A model generated the notes under the pieces. The model saw only the letters and a program-made list of their open reading frames with translations. It ran no database searches and was not told where the DNA came from. Positions 11,433 through 22,966 of a DNA stretch of 64,000 nucleotides are shown here, in pieces. The stretch is taken from assembly GCA_905250125.1 (NCBI GenBank), contig CAJNOL010000347.1, positions 2,924 to 66,923 of the forward strand. The letters run 5' to 3'. The number at the start of each line of letters is the position of its first letter. Position 1 is the first letter of the stretch. The stretch comes from Rotaria sordida (taxonomy: Eukaryota > Rotifera > Eurotatoria > Philodinida > Philodinidae). A program made the position numbers and the translations under genes.

Positions 11433-13013
11433 GATAAAAAAACATCCATGAGAATGATAAAAACCATTTATGAAAAATTCAATAGAAATCCATATAATTT
11501 GTTGATTCCTATTATTGGAATTTAATAATTGTTTGCGTTCGTTTAAGGTATTTCTTTTTCTATTACTTGAGTAAAGTGAATGATGACATTTAAATGTATA
11601 AATTTCAAAAAAAATATTGTTGTAGTTGAATTCATTGTTTTGCAGCGAGGCAGGAACTATTCGAGTCGGGTCTTTGGCCTTGAAACTTTAGTCACAGATA
11701 GAACTCAATGAACACTGATCGCAAGCAAGCACTAACTCGAACTCCATCGCCTTAGGTAGACTGAGATGGAAGGTTAATATCAAGGTTTTCTTTTTATATG
11801 ATGTTATACCCAGCTAGAAAAATAGATCGAATGCCGTTCGACCGACCTCACCCTTGAGAAATTGGATGCTTCTTTCCTTTCTAGCAAAAATTTTATTGCA
11901 AATGAACTTTTCTTTGGGTTATAAATCATTCTCTCTCGTGCCACTGGAGTGGCATATGATAAGTGATCTTCCATTATTTGACTTGAATATCACTTTAGGA
12001 TTAAAAACGTTTACTCTGAAAAGAGTATTACAGAATACCCCGTTCTTAACGCAATCTTCTCTGCAGTTTTTAGAATTGTAGCTATTAGATAAATTGAAAG
12101 TTCACAGTATATCACATTCAAAGACTCACAGATCTCACAAATTGTTAAATTGATACACATCAGACAGTCTTTTATGATGGGATAAATAGATCATTAACAG
12201 GATATCTTATTACAGTAAAAATATGACTCAGCTTTCTTCCAATAGAAATAAAAAGTGCAAACTTTGTCTATCATTATTTCTTGCTTGACAATTAACAAAA
12301 AGGAATTAACCTACAGAAATTTTCTAAGATTCTTGTTTTTCATTTTGTTTAACTTTGACAAAACTCAAAGAAAAGATCTTATTAATTATCAAAGTAAACG
12401 TGTTTTTTTTTATCTTACGGACCATGTTTTCTTTAAATCTACTACTCCAATTCCAATCACTAATTATTTGTTCATTGAAAGCAAAAATAAAAAGTCGCAG
12501 TAGACTTTTCATCGAAGTCATTCATGATCATCATCCGTATTCCTATTCCTTTGATTCCTCAGTTGTTTGTAGTATTTTGATTTTGTTACATTGAGTTTAT
12601 CTACATGTTCATTAGAAGTTCCATGATACATTAATTTATTTACAATGATGAACATAAAAGAACAAGTTTGTTGTTGGATAATCAATTTTATAGATACGTT
12701 TCTTTTTGACATATCACATATTAAAATAAAATGAAGTAATAGAGCATTAATGAAATTTAACAATTGAACTCTCTACATGTATATAAGATAAATTTGAAGG
12801 CACTCAAAATATACATTTGACAAGAAGATGAAATTAATTAAAGTAGAATTATTTGAACTGATTTATTTAAAATAATATCCTAATGTATTTCTTAGTAACT
12901 TAACTAAATTATTTAAAAAATAAATCTCCGTATCACCGTCGTTTATATTTTATTTTTCACAGCGGTTCATTTGTTTAAACAAAGAAAAAAAAATGTCGTT
13001 CAAGAAAATTTAT

Positions 13014-16000
13014 TTAATGAATACGTTCAGTAAATCTTGGTGGTATATGAAGTTGAGCCAAAAGTTCAGGTTGCTTAATAAGATAAGTTCGATCCGATAG
13101 AGAATTTAAAAAATAATTCCAAGTTAATTCACTCAAATTAAGTACTCGAGTATGCATTGTATACAATGTTGTTATACGCTTTTCACTATGATTTCTATTA
13201 TCATTAGTTGATCGTGATTCATTTACAACACCACCATGAGTCCAAATTTCACCACGCTAAATAAATAAGAGAACAGGCAATAAAAAATAAACAATGAAAT
13301 GAAAATTTTTACTTCATTCATAGAGGCAGCATGAAAATATGTTGATTGTAGCATAGTTAATGAAGGTAATATAGACCATTCTAATTTTTCGAAATCAAAT
13401 GTCCATAAACGATTATTAACACAAATATGACGATTTAGTAAATGATGAAAATGAGCACCACCAAACATTATTATTTGATTATTATGAAATGGAAATATTG
13501 AATGAAATTTTCGACTCGTAGGAAAATCTATTTGAAATTAATAAAAAAAATCAAAATAAAAAGAACGAAAAACTAAAAATATATAAAACTTACTATGTAT
13601 TGGATCTGGATTTGCATGAACAAATGACCAACTTTGAGTAGTAAGATCAAATACAGGTAACTGAAAATGTAATATTATAAAACATTTATACGTTTATATA
13701 TATGGTTACTATTGAGACAGTGGGAACTATTTTTCACAGGTTTTTCAACTACGACGGATATCTCTCATATCGAATAACCTTTCTCAATGAGACGCTAAAA
13801 GAGTTATTCGAAGAGGTAAAACGATGAATTAAAAATTCAATAAAGTTTGTTGCTTCGTCCTGACTTTGACTCAGACAGATCTCAACAGAGAGTTGCCCAT
13901 ATTGAACATTTGTATTTTTTGGGCTGGTCAATAAATCAGCTTAACTTATTTACAATCGAATTTGCATGGATATTATTTCTTGTTCGTTAAAGATCAGTAA
14001 TTAGTTTAAAAATTTGAGTGTGCATGATAGAGTTGCTAAATACTCTTATTTCTGTTTGTTACAATGTTGGTATACGATTTGGGTGTGGATGGGTGTGGGA
14101 TGTGGGTGTGGATTCTGTTGAAGAAAAGATCCATACCCGCACCTACACCTACACCCACACCCACACCTACCCCACACCCCAAATATAGAGATATCGGAGA
14201 AAGTAACGTAGGAATACGGATAAGTGCAGAAACACAGTGGTGAAAAAAAATCAACAACAGCGTACTTTTAATTTTTTTTTCTATAATGTTAACTACCTAA
14301 CTCAAATTTAGATAGAGATTTTAATAGCCAATAAAGTTTTCTATCTAATGCATTCTATACTAACCTTTCACAGATGAACTATGATAACAAGGTTTCTAGA
14401 AAATCGGACATGATAGTTTTCAGGTTTCAGAAGACTTTGTTGGAGCTATCTTTTAAGAGTGCCATCGTAAAGAGCACAAAATTCTGAACATAGTGAATCC
14501 GCTGCATTTTCTACAATTTTCCTTAAAAATTTAAAGGCATTACAAAAAACGAAATTTCTGAAAAAACCGCTAAAAAACGTCCTATTCAGCTTCTGTGACG
14601 CTTCTAAGTTTCTAAGAGAAGATCATAGGAAATGCAGCAACTCTTCATTTTGTTGACAATTCTGTGCTCTTCACAAAGGTATTCTTCAAAAATAACTACA
14701 ACATCTTTCGAAACCTGAAAACTGCCATGTGTGATTTTTTAGAAATCTTGATATGTTAGTTCATCTTTGAAATCTTAATATAGAATACATTAGACAGAAA
14801 ATTTCATTGCTTATTAAAATCACTATCTAAATTTGAGCTAGGTACTTAACATTATAGAGAAAGAATCAAGAAAAAGTTGTTGTTAACCTTTTTCCCCACT
14901 GCTATATGTTTTTTTTCCTGTTTGACAGAGGCATATTCAGCAAAGATAATTGAATATTATCTTATACTTACATATTCAAATGAAAATGATATACCCGAAA
15001 CTCCACCACCACCGAATAAAAATATTTTATTCTTATACAAATATGCTTCTTGTCGATATCTTAGAAATACAAAAAAAAGTTGTATTAAAAATTATAATTT
15101 TATTTAATTGCATCAAAAATATTTACCTTCCTGTTTCACTTGGATCTTCAATTTCATCAAATGTATGACCTATATGTTTACATGTTAATGTAGGTAAATG
15201 AATATCATATACATCTGAATTATAAGACCAACTATTTGTACCACATAAGATATATAGATGATCATCATTTACAATCATACTCTTTAAAACAAAAAGAATT
15301 TTTTGTTTATTTTTAAATAATACAATAAAATTTCGAAAACAAAAAATGTATACATACTGCTCCATAAACTGGTTCTGGTTGTTGATCAAGTATTCGACAT
15401 CGTTTCCAATGAAGTCGTTTTAAATCAAGTACAAATAAATCATTTGAAACATGTTGACCAAATGGAAATCCTGTACCACCAAAAACAAGAAGTAAATTTC
15501 GAAAGAGACACACTAAAATATCAAAAATATATAAAACAAAAAATAAATCAAATGAATATTTTCTAATATACTTGAATGAGATGCAAGAGTAAGCGTAGGT
15601 CCATCACCTGTTGTTTTTTCAAGTGTCCATCGACGAAGAGCAAAGTTATAACGCCAAAGCTGTAAATAAAAATAAATTTAAAGATTAATATTTAATTTAA
15701 TTTTTTTTTAATTTTTTTCTTTATATTACTTCTTGAAACATGCGTTCTGGTTGATTATCATTTGCTGGATAATAACCGCCCCATATCCATAAATCTGATT
15801 CAGTAGCAATAGCTCGATGACCTGAACGTGGATGTGGTTTATCTGATGAATCCAATGGTATATCTTCAATAAATTGCATAAGATTTTTTGGTAGTAAAAA
15901 ATTTGATGATAAACATAAACTCGTTTTCGATTGTTTGATATTAACTATATCATCCATTGTTAATGTTGTTGTTTGTTGTTGAGTAGATTTTTGATTTGTT

Positions 16001-16246
16001 GTTGGATCGTTTGTCATTACAAATGAACATAACCAACGAACAATAACGTTATTATTAATATCAATATCAAACAAAACAAAATTTTGGAAATAACTATGAA
16101 ACTAGAAAATAAGATTGTTTTTGTTTTAAATTGATTTATTACAAAAAATAATAATAATAAAACTTCAAAAAAAAAATTTTAAATCTTACATAACGAACAC
16201 GCAGTGTTAGCCAAGTAAAAATCATTAATGTTGTTAATTCAAGCAT
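13014..16246 (-). CDS. KLHDC10: Kelch-repeat protein, KLHDC10 type (Cul2 substrate receptor)
   Basis: KLHDC10 is a beta-propeller substrate receptor for a Cullin-2 ubiquitin ligase that reads C-terminal degrons. Exons (minus): 16246-16190, 16101-15730, 15659-15572, 15512-15358, 15281-15127, 15059-14972, 13660-13594, 13527-13313 and 13256-13014. All phases close and give 479 residues plus TAA (human about 442). Kelch blades in order: PRSGHRAIATESDLWIWGGY, LLLVFGGTGFPFGQ (nearly identical to the human GGTGIPFGE blade), LYILCGTNSWSY, GRYRQEAYLYKNKIFLFGGG, FHSIFPFHNNQIIMFGGAHF, and YFHAASM followed by a THGGVV blade. The C-terminal helix LSELTWNYFLNSL matches the BC-box region. The sixth exon (15059-14972) is short and was found only because the propeller needed the YRHE-type segment. 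Intron 6 (14971-13661) is long and carries a telomere-like hairpin and a fold-back repeat. The first 19-codon exon is the least certain part. Confidence 0.88.
14078..14184. repeat. Inverted pair of telomere-like G-rich repeats
   Basis: The plus strand at 14078-14112 is built of GGGTGTGG/GGGATGTGGGTGTGG units. After an 18-base spacer, 14131-14184 carries the complementary ACACCCACACC/CCCACACCCC units, so the two form a long hairpin. The TGTGGG core is the reported bdelloid rotifer telomere unit (established knowledge, recalled). It lies within KLHDC10 intron 6. Confidence 0.7.
14280..14859. repeat. Fold-back repeat of 0.58 kb in KLHDC10 intron 6
   Basis: The sequence beginning TCTATAATGTTAACTACCTA at 14280 is the reverse complement of the sequence ending near 14859. 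The arms run about 230-240 bases each, with a centre at about 14560-14600. Shared inner blocks include TTTTCAGGTTTC and AAGAGCACA. There is no open frame, so it is MITE-like. Confidence 0.8.
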
Positions 16247-16493
16247 TCTTAATGTTTAAAATTCCACATCATTTTAAGATAAATACTTGTTCATATGAAT
16301 ATATCAATGATTAAATAAAATCGAACGGAATAATTTAAAAGAAAAACGGTAATCTGTTTTATTTTCGTAAGACTACAAGAAAAAAATACAAGAAATTCAA
16401 TTCAATACACGCACGTCATTTAAGACATTTGTTTTTTATTCCTGTGAAGTTTCCAGAAGAATAATTGTTAAATTCGAAGGATGTCATATAGAA

Positions 16494-17046
16494 TGACTCT
16501 AGAAATTATTCGATGAGGTTTATTTTCAATTTTTTTTTGTGTTGCTGTCAATACTAAGGAGAATCGAAATAGTGATTTGAATAGAGCATTTTATTTCTAA
16601 CAAGAATCTTTAAAAGTAAGAATGATTGTTAGCTACTATAGAAGAAAAGTCTTTGACAAATCAAGTTTTTTGGCGCTTGGAATTTGCAATTACAATTCTA
16701 TTTGAGTTAACTACAATAATAGAGCAAATAGTTTTCTACAAAATGAAATGTCTTTCACCTTTCTATGAAGTTTTTTGATCTAAATACATCAACTTTACGG
16801 AAGCCAAAGAAATTCTTTTTTTTTCTATTGTTGTTATGTATGAAAACATCATAGGAAGGTGGAAGACGTTTCATTTTGTAGAAAATTGTTTGCTTTAACA
16901 GTCTAGTAACTCAAATAGAATTGTAATTACAAATTCTGGAAGCTGAAAAATTTGATTTTTCAGAGACTCTTTTTAATTCTTATTAGCGTTGACAGTAACA
17001 GAAAAAAAATTAAAAATAAACCTCATCGAAAAATGTTGAGAGCCAG
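16494..17046. repeat. Fold-back repeat of 0.55 kb
   Basis: The left arm (about 16494-16775) and right arm (about 16845-17046) are reverse complements, with markers CGATGAGGTTTATTTT, ACAATTCTATTTGAGTTA and TTTTCTACAAAATGAAA on the left and their complements on the right. The left arm is longer owing to small insertions. Non-coding, upstream of KLHDC10. Confidence 0.8.
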
Positions 17047-20000
17047 TGTAACTATCTCTTAATTTGTTAATGATGAATATAAACTTGCATGGAAGGGAAA
17101 GAATAGATATATTTACCTGGCGACTTTGGTGATATGATAAAGATATCATTGATAAGAATAAATTATATCATTCTATGAATAATATCAGATTTATTTCATT
17201 TTATCTTTTCATGAAATTTAGAATTTTTTACAAAAAAAAATTTTTTTTCTATACTAAAAAGGTCTCATCATTGTTATAATTAGTACTACTGTAATTTCTT
17301 TTCTAAGTCTATTTCGTAGATGAGACGAGATTAGAAATATCAGTATAAGGAATATAAAAATGTTTCTTTTCGAGAGTAAAAAGAGAGAACAGTAGAAGAC
17401 TATCAATCCTTGTTATATAGTGTTCTATTGAATTTTCAAAACTTCTGAAATTTGATTGATCAAGAATATAACGAAGTGTTCGTATGTGAGATAAACTTCG
17501 AAATATTTCCAATGTAATAATAGGTTATAGATGATTTGTAAACGAATCAAAAATAGGAAGAAAAATCTAGAGACAATTTAGTTCTATAATATAAACATTC
17601 TCGGTACGTCAGAACATATTGTAATAGAACGAGAAGATATGTAACTCAATTACTTTTCATATTCTTGTGTTATTTTCGTGTTACCTTGGTCTTGTCTTTT
17701 TGACGTAGGGAGTAAATCTATATACAAAAAAAATACATATAATAAACTGATATTTATTATTTTTGACATTACCAAGAACATGCTTTCTCCCATACAACCC
17801 ACTTTTGGGTATGTTACAAAAACTAAATTACGAAAAATATTTGACATGCAACACGGAAAATTTCGCCTAAGCTCATGTTCTTTCATAACATTAAATTTCA
17901 TTTTCGATAGGCTATCTTATATAGCAAGTGTAGGTAGAATCATATTCCCCCGGTAAAATATCCTATATATATGAAAGATGTGTAATTTATTATTCTAATG
18001 AGCTACAAATAAAAATAAGTTTATGGTATAGGTTTTTATGCTGAATCGATAAAACTTGTGAACCAATAGTTTCTAATAAAATGATCTCATTATTAACAAT
18101 AAAACAATTGGCCTTTTGATGATAATGTATATTAAATAGAAAAAAAAAGTCGTTTTTTAATGTGTCTTGTTTATTGTAACGAAGAAAATCAACATGTATA
18201 AAAGATTTTCATATTGAAAATTTTTATTTCATTTCGTAGATCATACCTTTCGAAATATTTCCAATAAAAGAATTGTATTAAAGATGGACGTCAAAAAAAA
18301 AGAATTATATCTGAAACAATATAATAAAAGAGATTAAATCATTTAAAATAGTCATTAATTCATTCATCGTTTATTAATTTTATCAAAAGCTAGATCAATG
18401 CCAACTACATACACTAATTAATCCTAAATTAATTTATTTATATTGTAACCAAAAACATAATATTATTCGATATGATAATCAGTGACCATTCAATAGTATG
18501 CTAATAATTTTTTTTAAATACTATAAATGTTAGATACAAATATATAGCGCAAAATTAAAGCACAAAATAAACGAAATTTTGATAAAGGACGATCAAATAG
18601 ATTAAATAGAATCAATAAATTGATTGTTAATAAAATGAAAAGAAAAATGATGACTATCTATTTTGTAAATCAATTTTTCATCAGATGACCTCTATAGTCA
18701 TAATCAAATGAGAATATTCATATTATGAATAAGAAAAAAACCTTCGATACTATCTTTTTCAATGATTATAATAGCAAACTATTTCATTAATTCTTGTTGT
18801 TTTCAGATAATATTAATTATTTTCTATAGTTCATTGTAAATAAGATTCAATTGTTCTATATCTGAAACAAAAAATAAATAAATAAAATTAAGTTTCTTTT
18901 CATAGGAAACTTCAATAATTCTAGACATATTCATGACATAGAAGTTGCCAAACAAAGAGAAAAAAAATATATAATCCGAAGATGTATATTTGTCAACACA
19001 GAAATGTCATGATTGTGTTTTAATGAAAACAAATCCTATGTCAATCTTATGGAAGAAAACAAAAAAAATATTCGTTTTCTTTCTATGTCTTGCAAAGATG
19101 ATGAGATCTTTTACAAATTTTGTTGGTGGCAATCAGTCAATCGGAGGAATGCTTAGTTTTGAATCAGTAACTTACTTAAAAAGAAAATGGATATAGTAAA
19201 AATTTGTTTTTGAAATTAATGATTATGTTTCAAGTTTATTTTTATGGATGAAATCAAGAGTACAAAAATTTTCATCAAGTACAATTATCAAAATAACTGT
19301 TCGATGAAGGAATGTAGCAAAGAAAAAGAAAGTGTGAGGAGGAGAAAAGTAAGAAAATTTTGTTGAGGACTGAAAAGGTGAATGTATAAAGTTTTTAAAA
19401 GTGGCAATAGAGGCACAAAATATTTTTCTTTTCATTAGAAATTTATTGTTACGAGTTTTAAGTAGAGTGAAACAGCCGGAGTTCCAAAGTCAGCCTAAAA
19501 ACAATGGTATCGATGAAAAAATCAATTTTTGACAAAATTAAATTACCTAGGAGATGTGCCCAATACATATTCTAAATCTGCATATCGTCTCGTATCTATC
19601 ATCGAAGAAATGTTTTAACTTTAATGTGTGATTTTTGCGAAAAAAAAATAAAAGTTTTTTCAAAACTAATTTTTGGAATGGCTGAGCTCAGTAAAACGAA
19701 CGTGCTTCCCTTAGCATCAATCGAAATCCACTCAAACTGTGTCAAAATGTTCTATCCTATATTCTCTATCACTACAGTTAGCATCAACATTCCTGAACTA
19801 CACAACAGGTTTTCCAAAAAGCTTTGGTTTTTTTCGCTAAATCTCTTTTTTTTTAAAGACTCCAAAGCATTTCTATGAAAAATCAATAGTATACTCAGAA
19901 TCAGTGCACGAAACTACATTGGATGATGTAGGGCACAAGATATTTTCTTAAAAACGATTTTCTGGGTAATCTGCATGGGCAGCGCACCAGCGCTACCAGA

Positions 20001-20066
20001 AGTAGCAATTGCTTCTTCGAGTTTTTCACATCTTCTATTGATACCAGAGTAAAACTACTTAATTCA

Positions 20067-20090
20067 ATATATATATATATATATATATAT
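20067..20090. repeat. (TA)n microsatellite
   Basis: Uninterrupted AT dinucleotide run in intergenic sequence. Shorter TA runs occur at about 24063-24080, 35336-35349, 36070-36092, 40961-40981 and 55960-55978. Confidence 0.85.
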
Positions 20091-22439
20091 TCAATACAAC
20101 TCTCTAGGTCATGTAGGAGAATTGACCCAGTCTCATGGTTTTATTTATTGTTATCCTGATGAATATACGACCTTTTATTTAAATTCAACATGCGATTATT
20201 TAAGAAACACAAAATGGAAATTTTGTTTACTATAAACTTTCTCTCGTCACAATAAGCGATCTTCAAGGTTTACTGCTGTGCCAAGACCAATAGCATGATT
20301 GTAAATCGGCTTTCATCTCTCTAAGACTAACTATATGATACTGAATGACTTTTATCAAAAGAATGGAAGTCCAATTAGTCAACATCTAATGAGTGAAATG
20401 CAATGACGAATCTTTTTTGTTCTGTGTAGGCAATAAAAGTTAGCTTGCCATTTGGCATTTGTAGTTTGTTTTTATTTTCTTTTTAATAAAATTTACGATT
20501 TAGTTTTTTCTTTTTGAAATATAAAACTAAAATGTCTGAGAAATAAAAACAAACTTATCTACTACTTCGAAATCAGAGAAGCAATCAACTAGCTGCTAAC
20601 AAGAAATAGTTAAACAATCTTAAAGGCAGTACTTCTATCCTTGCAGCTGATTGTTACATTCCTAACTTTTTCAAGAAAAGACTTGTTGTTCAAATTTCAG
20701 ATAACCTTTTACATGAATATAAAGGCAAGAACACAACAGTCAATAAACGGAAGAAAAATTTGAGTTGTTTGTAAATTGTTTTTTGAATAAAAATTGTTAC
20801 ACTAATTTGAAACTCGTAATCCATTGCAAGTGATGCAATACTCAAGTTTCCATACATCATGCCTTTAAGGAAAATTAAATTCAAGTGACAAACGTTTTGT
20901 TGCTGGAATATCCACTATGATAGGAGAGGAGAATAAATAGATCTATTCAAAACTGAATTGCTTTCGCTAAAAAATCGACCTAGGAATACACATGATAATA
21001 TGCAATCAGTTCTAAGTAAAAAAACCTATCTCTAGGACGAAAGTTATATGTATGTCTGCCATCCAAAATATGTGTACTGTACTCAGTCGTCCTATTCTTG
21101 ACTAGATATTTAGTTGTTCAATGCAGAAAGTGTTCAAAATAGGCTACTTCATCTTGGTTTAGGGCGAATTATGAAAATGAGATCTACGATAATTATTGTA
21201 TGAAGTTCATAGCATCTATTGAAACTTTCAGTTTCGAATAGTTTTAAATTAAAACATGCGCTCATATGTTTTCTTTCAAAATTTGTTTGTAAAGTTAAAG
21301 CAATGTTATTAAACAAAATTGCGCAAAGAAGATGAAAAGTTAAAAATTTGTTTGTAGTCTATAAGATGAAACTCACAAATGAATGTAACTAAGATTTTAC
21401 CAAATTCTACTAATTGTTATAAGGATCGACTAGTTTAATTAATAGATGGAGTTTTAGCTTCTGTGTTTGCCAATAGAAATCAACACAAAGCCTACGATAT
21501 TAATGAGTCTTGAAATGATTATGTAGTTGTAGAAGAGTGAATATGAAATAAGTTTTCATTCAAATAAATCCATATAAGACGATGTTTTCTTTATTTAATA
21601 TTTTGTATCAATTCTAAAACATATAAAAAAAAGCATATTCTTCGTTATTAACAGATTGTTTCTTATATTTACTTTGACATTTATATATAAGTATAGCATA
21701 TATATTCTATGAATACGATCTAAAATATAAAAATTTTCTTTTTGTCGAAGACGTTTCATATTTATTTTATTTTCTGCAATGAATAGTTTATGAATCAATT
21801 GAAACTATAGTTTAATCATTTCTTTGATTATTTTTACTTCAAAATTCTAAATTACCGAAACTTTATTTTGTATTAATTTATATTTTAATTTCAATAACTA
21901 ATTAAATATTTAATTTTTTATTATATATTGTTACAATCGATTATCTAACTATGAGGTTAGAATTATCAACAGAGCAAACTATAATTTCTTTTTTTATAAA
22001 TTCTCTTTACACTCTCCATTTTATTCTATATAAAAATATTGAAAAGAATGATCTCAAGGTACATCGGAGTTCTCAATGAAAATCTAACACACGATGTTTT
22101 CTTACACGTTTCTCACACGAGTAATATCTATGTTTACACTTTCGTTTCGTCAATAAAATGTACAAAAATCAACAAATTTTTCACGACACAAAAAGTTATT
22201 CGTAGTTTTTGCTTTAATAGAAAATATCAACTGATACTTAACAAACTAATTAGCGATAAATGCACGTATGAAATTTATCATCCGACGTGTTTACAAGAAA
22301 ATAAACACAAGAGATAGAATTGGTTAGAGTTTGTTTTTTTTAGAATCGAACAGATCCTATGTCTGATAAATACTAATTTACGTAACAAATATAAACTTTA
22401 TTTTAATACAACATACAATTCTTCAAAATCTTGTATCAA

Positions 22440-22966
22440 AATATAGCAAAACGTACGCAGTAAACTCTGTGTTCCTGAGCAACGTGTGTAAACAGCGTGT
22501 ATTTCAACCGTACTCGATGCTCTGTACATTTTACTTTTGCTTAACAGACTAATCAATGCTTTCAACCTCAAGAATACGATTGGCTTTCACCATTCAAACC
22601 AATAGGATAATTACTAAAGTGTTTGTCTATATCAAAATATTTCCGAGTACGCTTTCGTTACATTTGGCATGCAAAATCTGTATGATGATCGTACGCATAC
22701 CAGTATACTGTGCTGCACAGATTACGAATAAAACGCCTCCTATCGACATGAAGCATAGGATGCCATATTGATATGAGTGGAGGCTGAAAATAAAAATAAT
22801 GATGATGTCAAAAAAAAAAACAAATCCGACTTGCATTCGTCAATAGATTGACCAATAAATTGAACTTAAAAGAATCCAAAGAAAGAGAAGAAACTATTGA
22901 TCGGTGTTTTTTTTTCTATTGAAGAAAATAAACAATATTGGTTATTATAAAATAAAAGTTTGTCCG
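22440..22966 (+). promoter_or_regulatory. Probable promoter/5' UTR zone of the KDM6 gene
   Basis: Composition is less AT-rich than the flanks and includes several CpG-containing words (CGTACGC, CGAGTACGC). It ends directly before the ATG at 22967. No defined core promoter element could be assigned, so this is an inference from position and composition only. Confidence 0.35.

Larger units (their letters stand above)
9309..13013. other. Intergenic region upstream of the SMYD-like gene
   Basis: It contains a GA run (9484-9507) and a GAT run (9825-9850) that may sit in the SMYD-like promoter/5' region, a pair of diverged direct repeats (10885-11071 and 11247-11432), and otherwise AT-rich sequence. 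Open frames at 11854-12081 and 12255-12763 overlap on both strands, lack family motifs and were not called. No RNA gene was recognised. Confidence 0.55.
16247..22966. other. Long intergenic region between KLHDC10 and KDM6 genes
   Basis: About 6.7 kb with no supportable gene. It contains the palindrome at 16494-17046 and a TA run at 20067-20090. Open frames at 17650-17956, 19624-19878 and 22039-22317 have no family motifs, start contexts or splice partners and lie in low-complexity AT-rich sequence. From about 22440 to 22790 the composition becomes more GC-rich, just before the KDM6 start. Confidence 0.55.

Noticed and set aside
12255-12763. Overlapping open frames on both strands
   Set aside because: Phe/Ile/Lys-rich low-complexity translations without motifs or splice partners; typical of AT-rich non-coding DNA.
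13749-13931. Minus-strand open frame inside KLHDC10 intron 6, considered as the missing kelch exon
   Set aside because: It has no kelch motif; the real missing exon (YRQE...FLFGGG) was found at 15059-14972 with correct phases.
14036-14257. Gly/Val-rich open frame on the minus strand
   Set aside because: Produced by the telomere-like GT-rich repeat; not a protein.
22039-22836. Open frames upstream of KDM6
   Set aside because: Overlap on opposite strands, no family motif; position fits the promoter region better.
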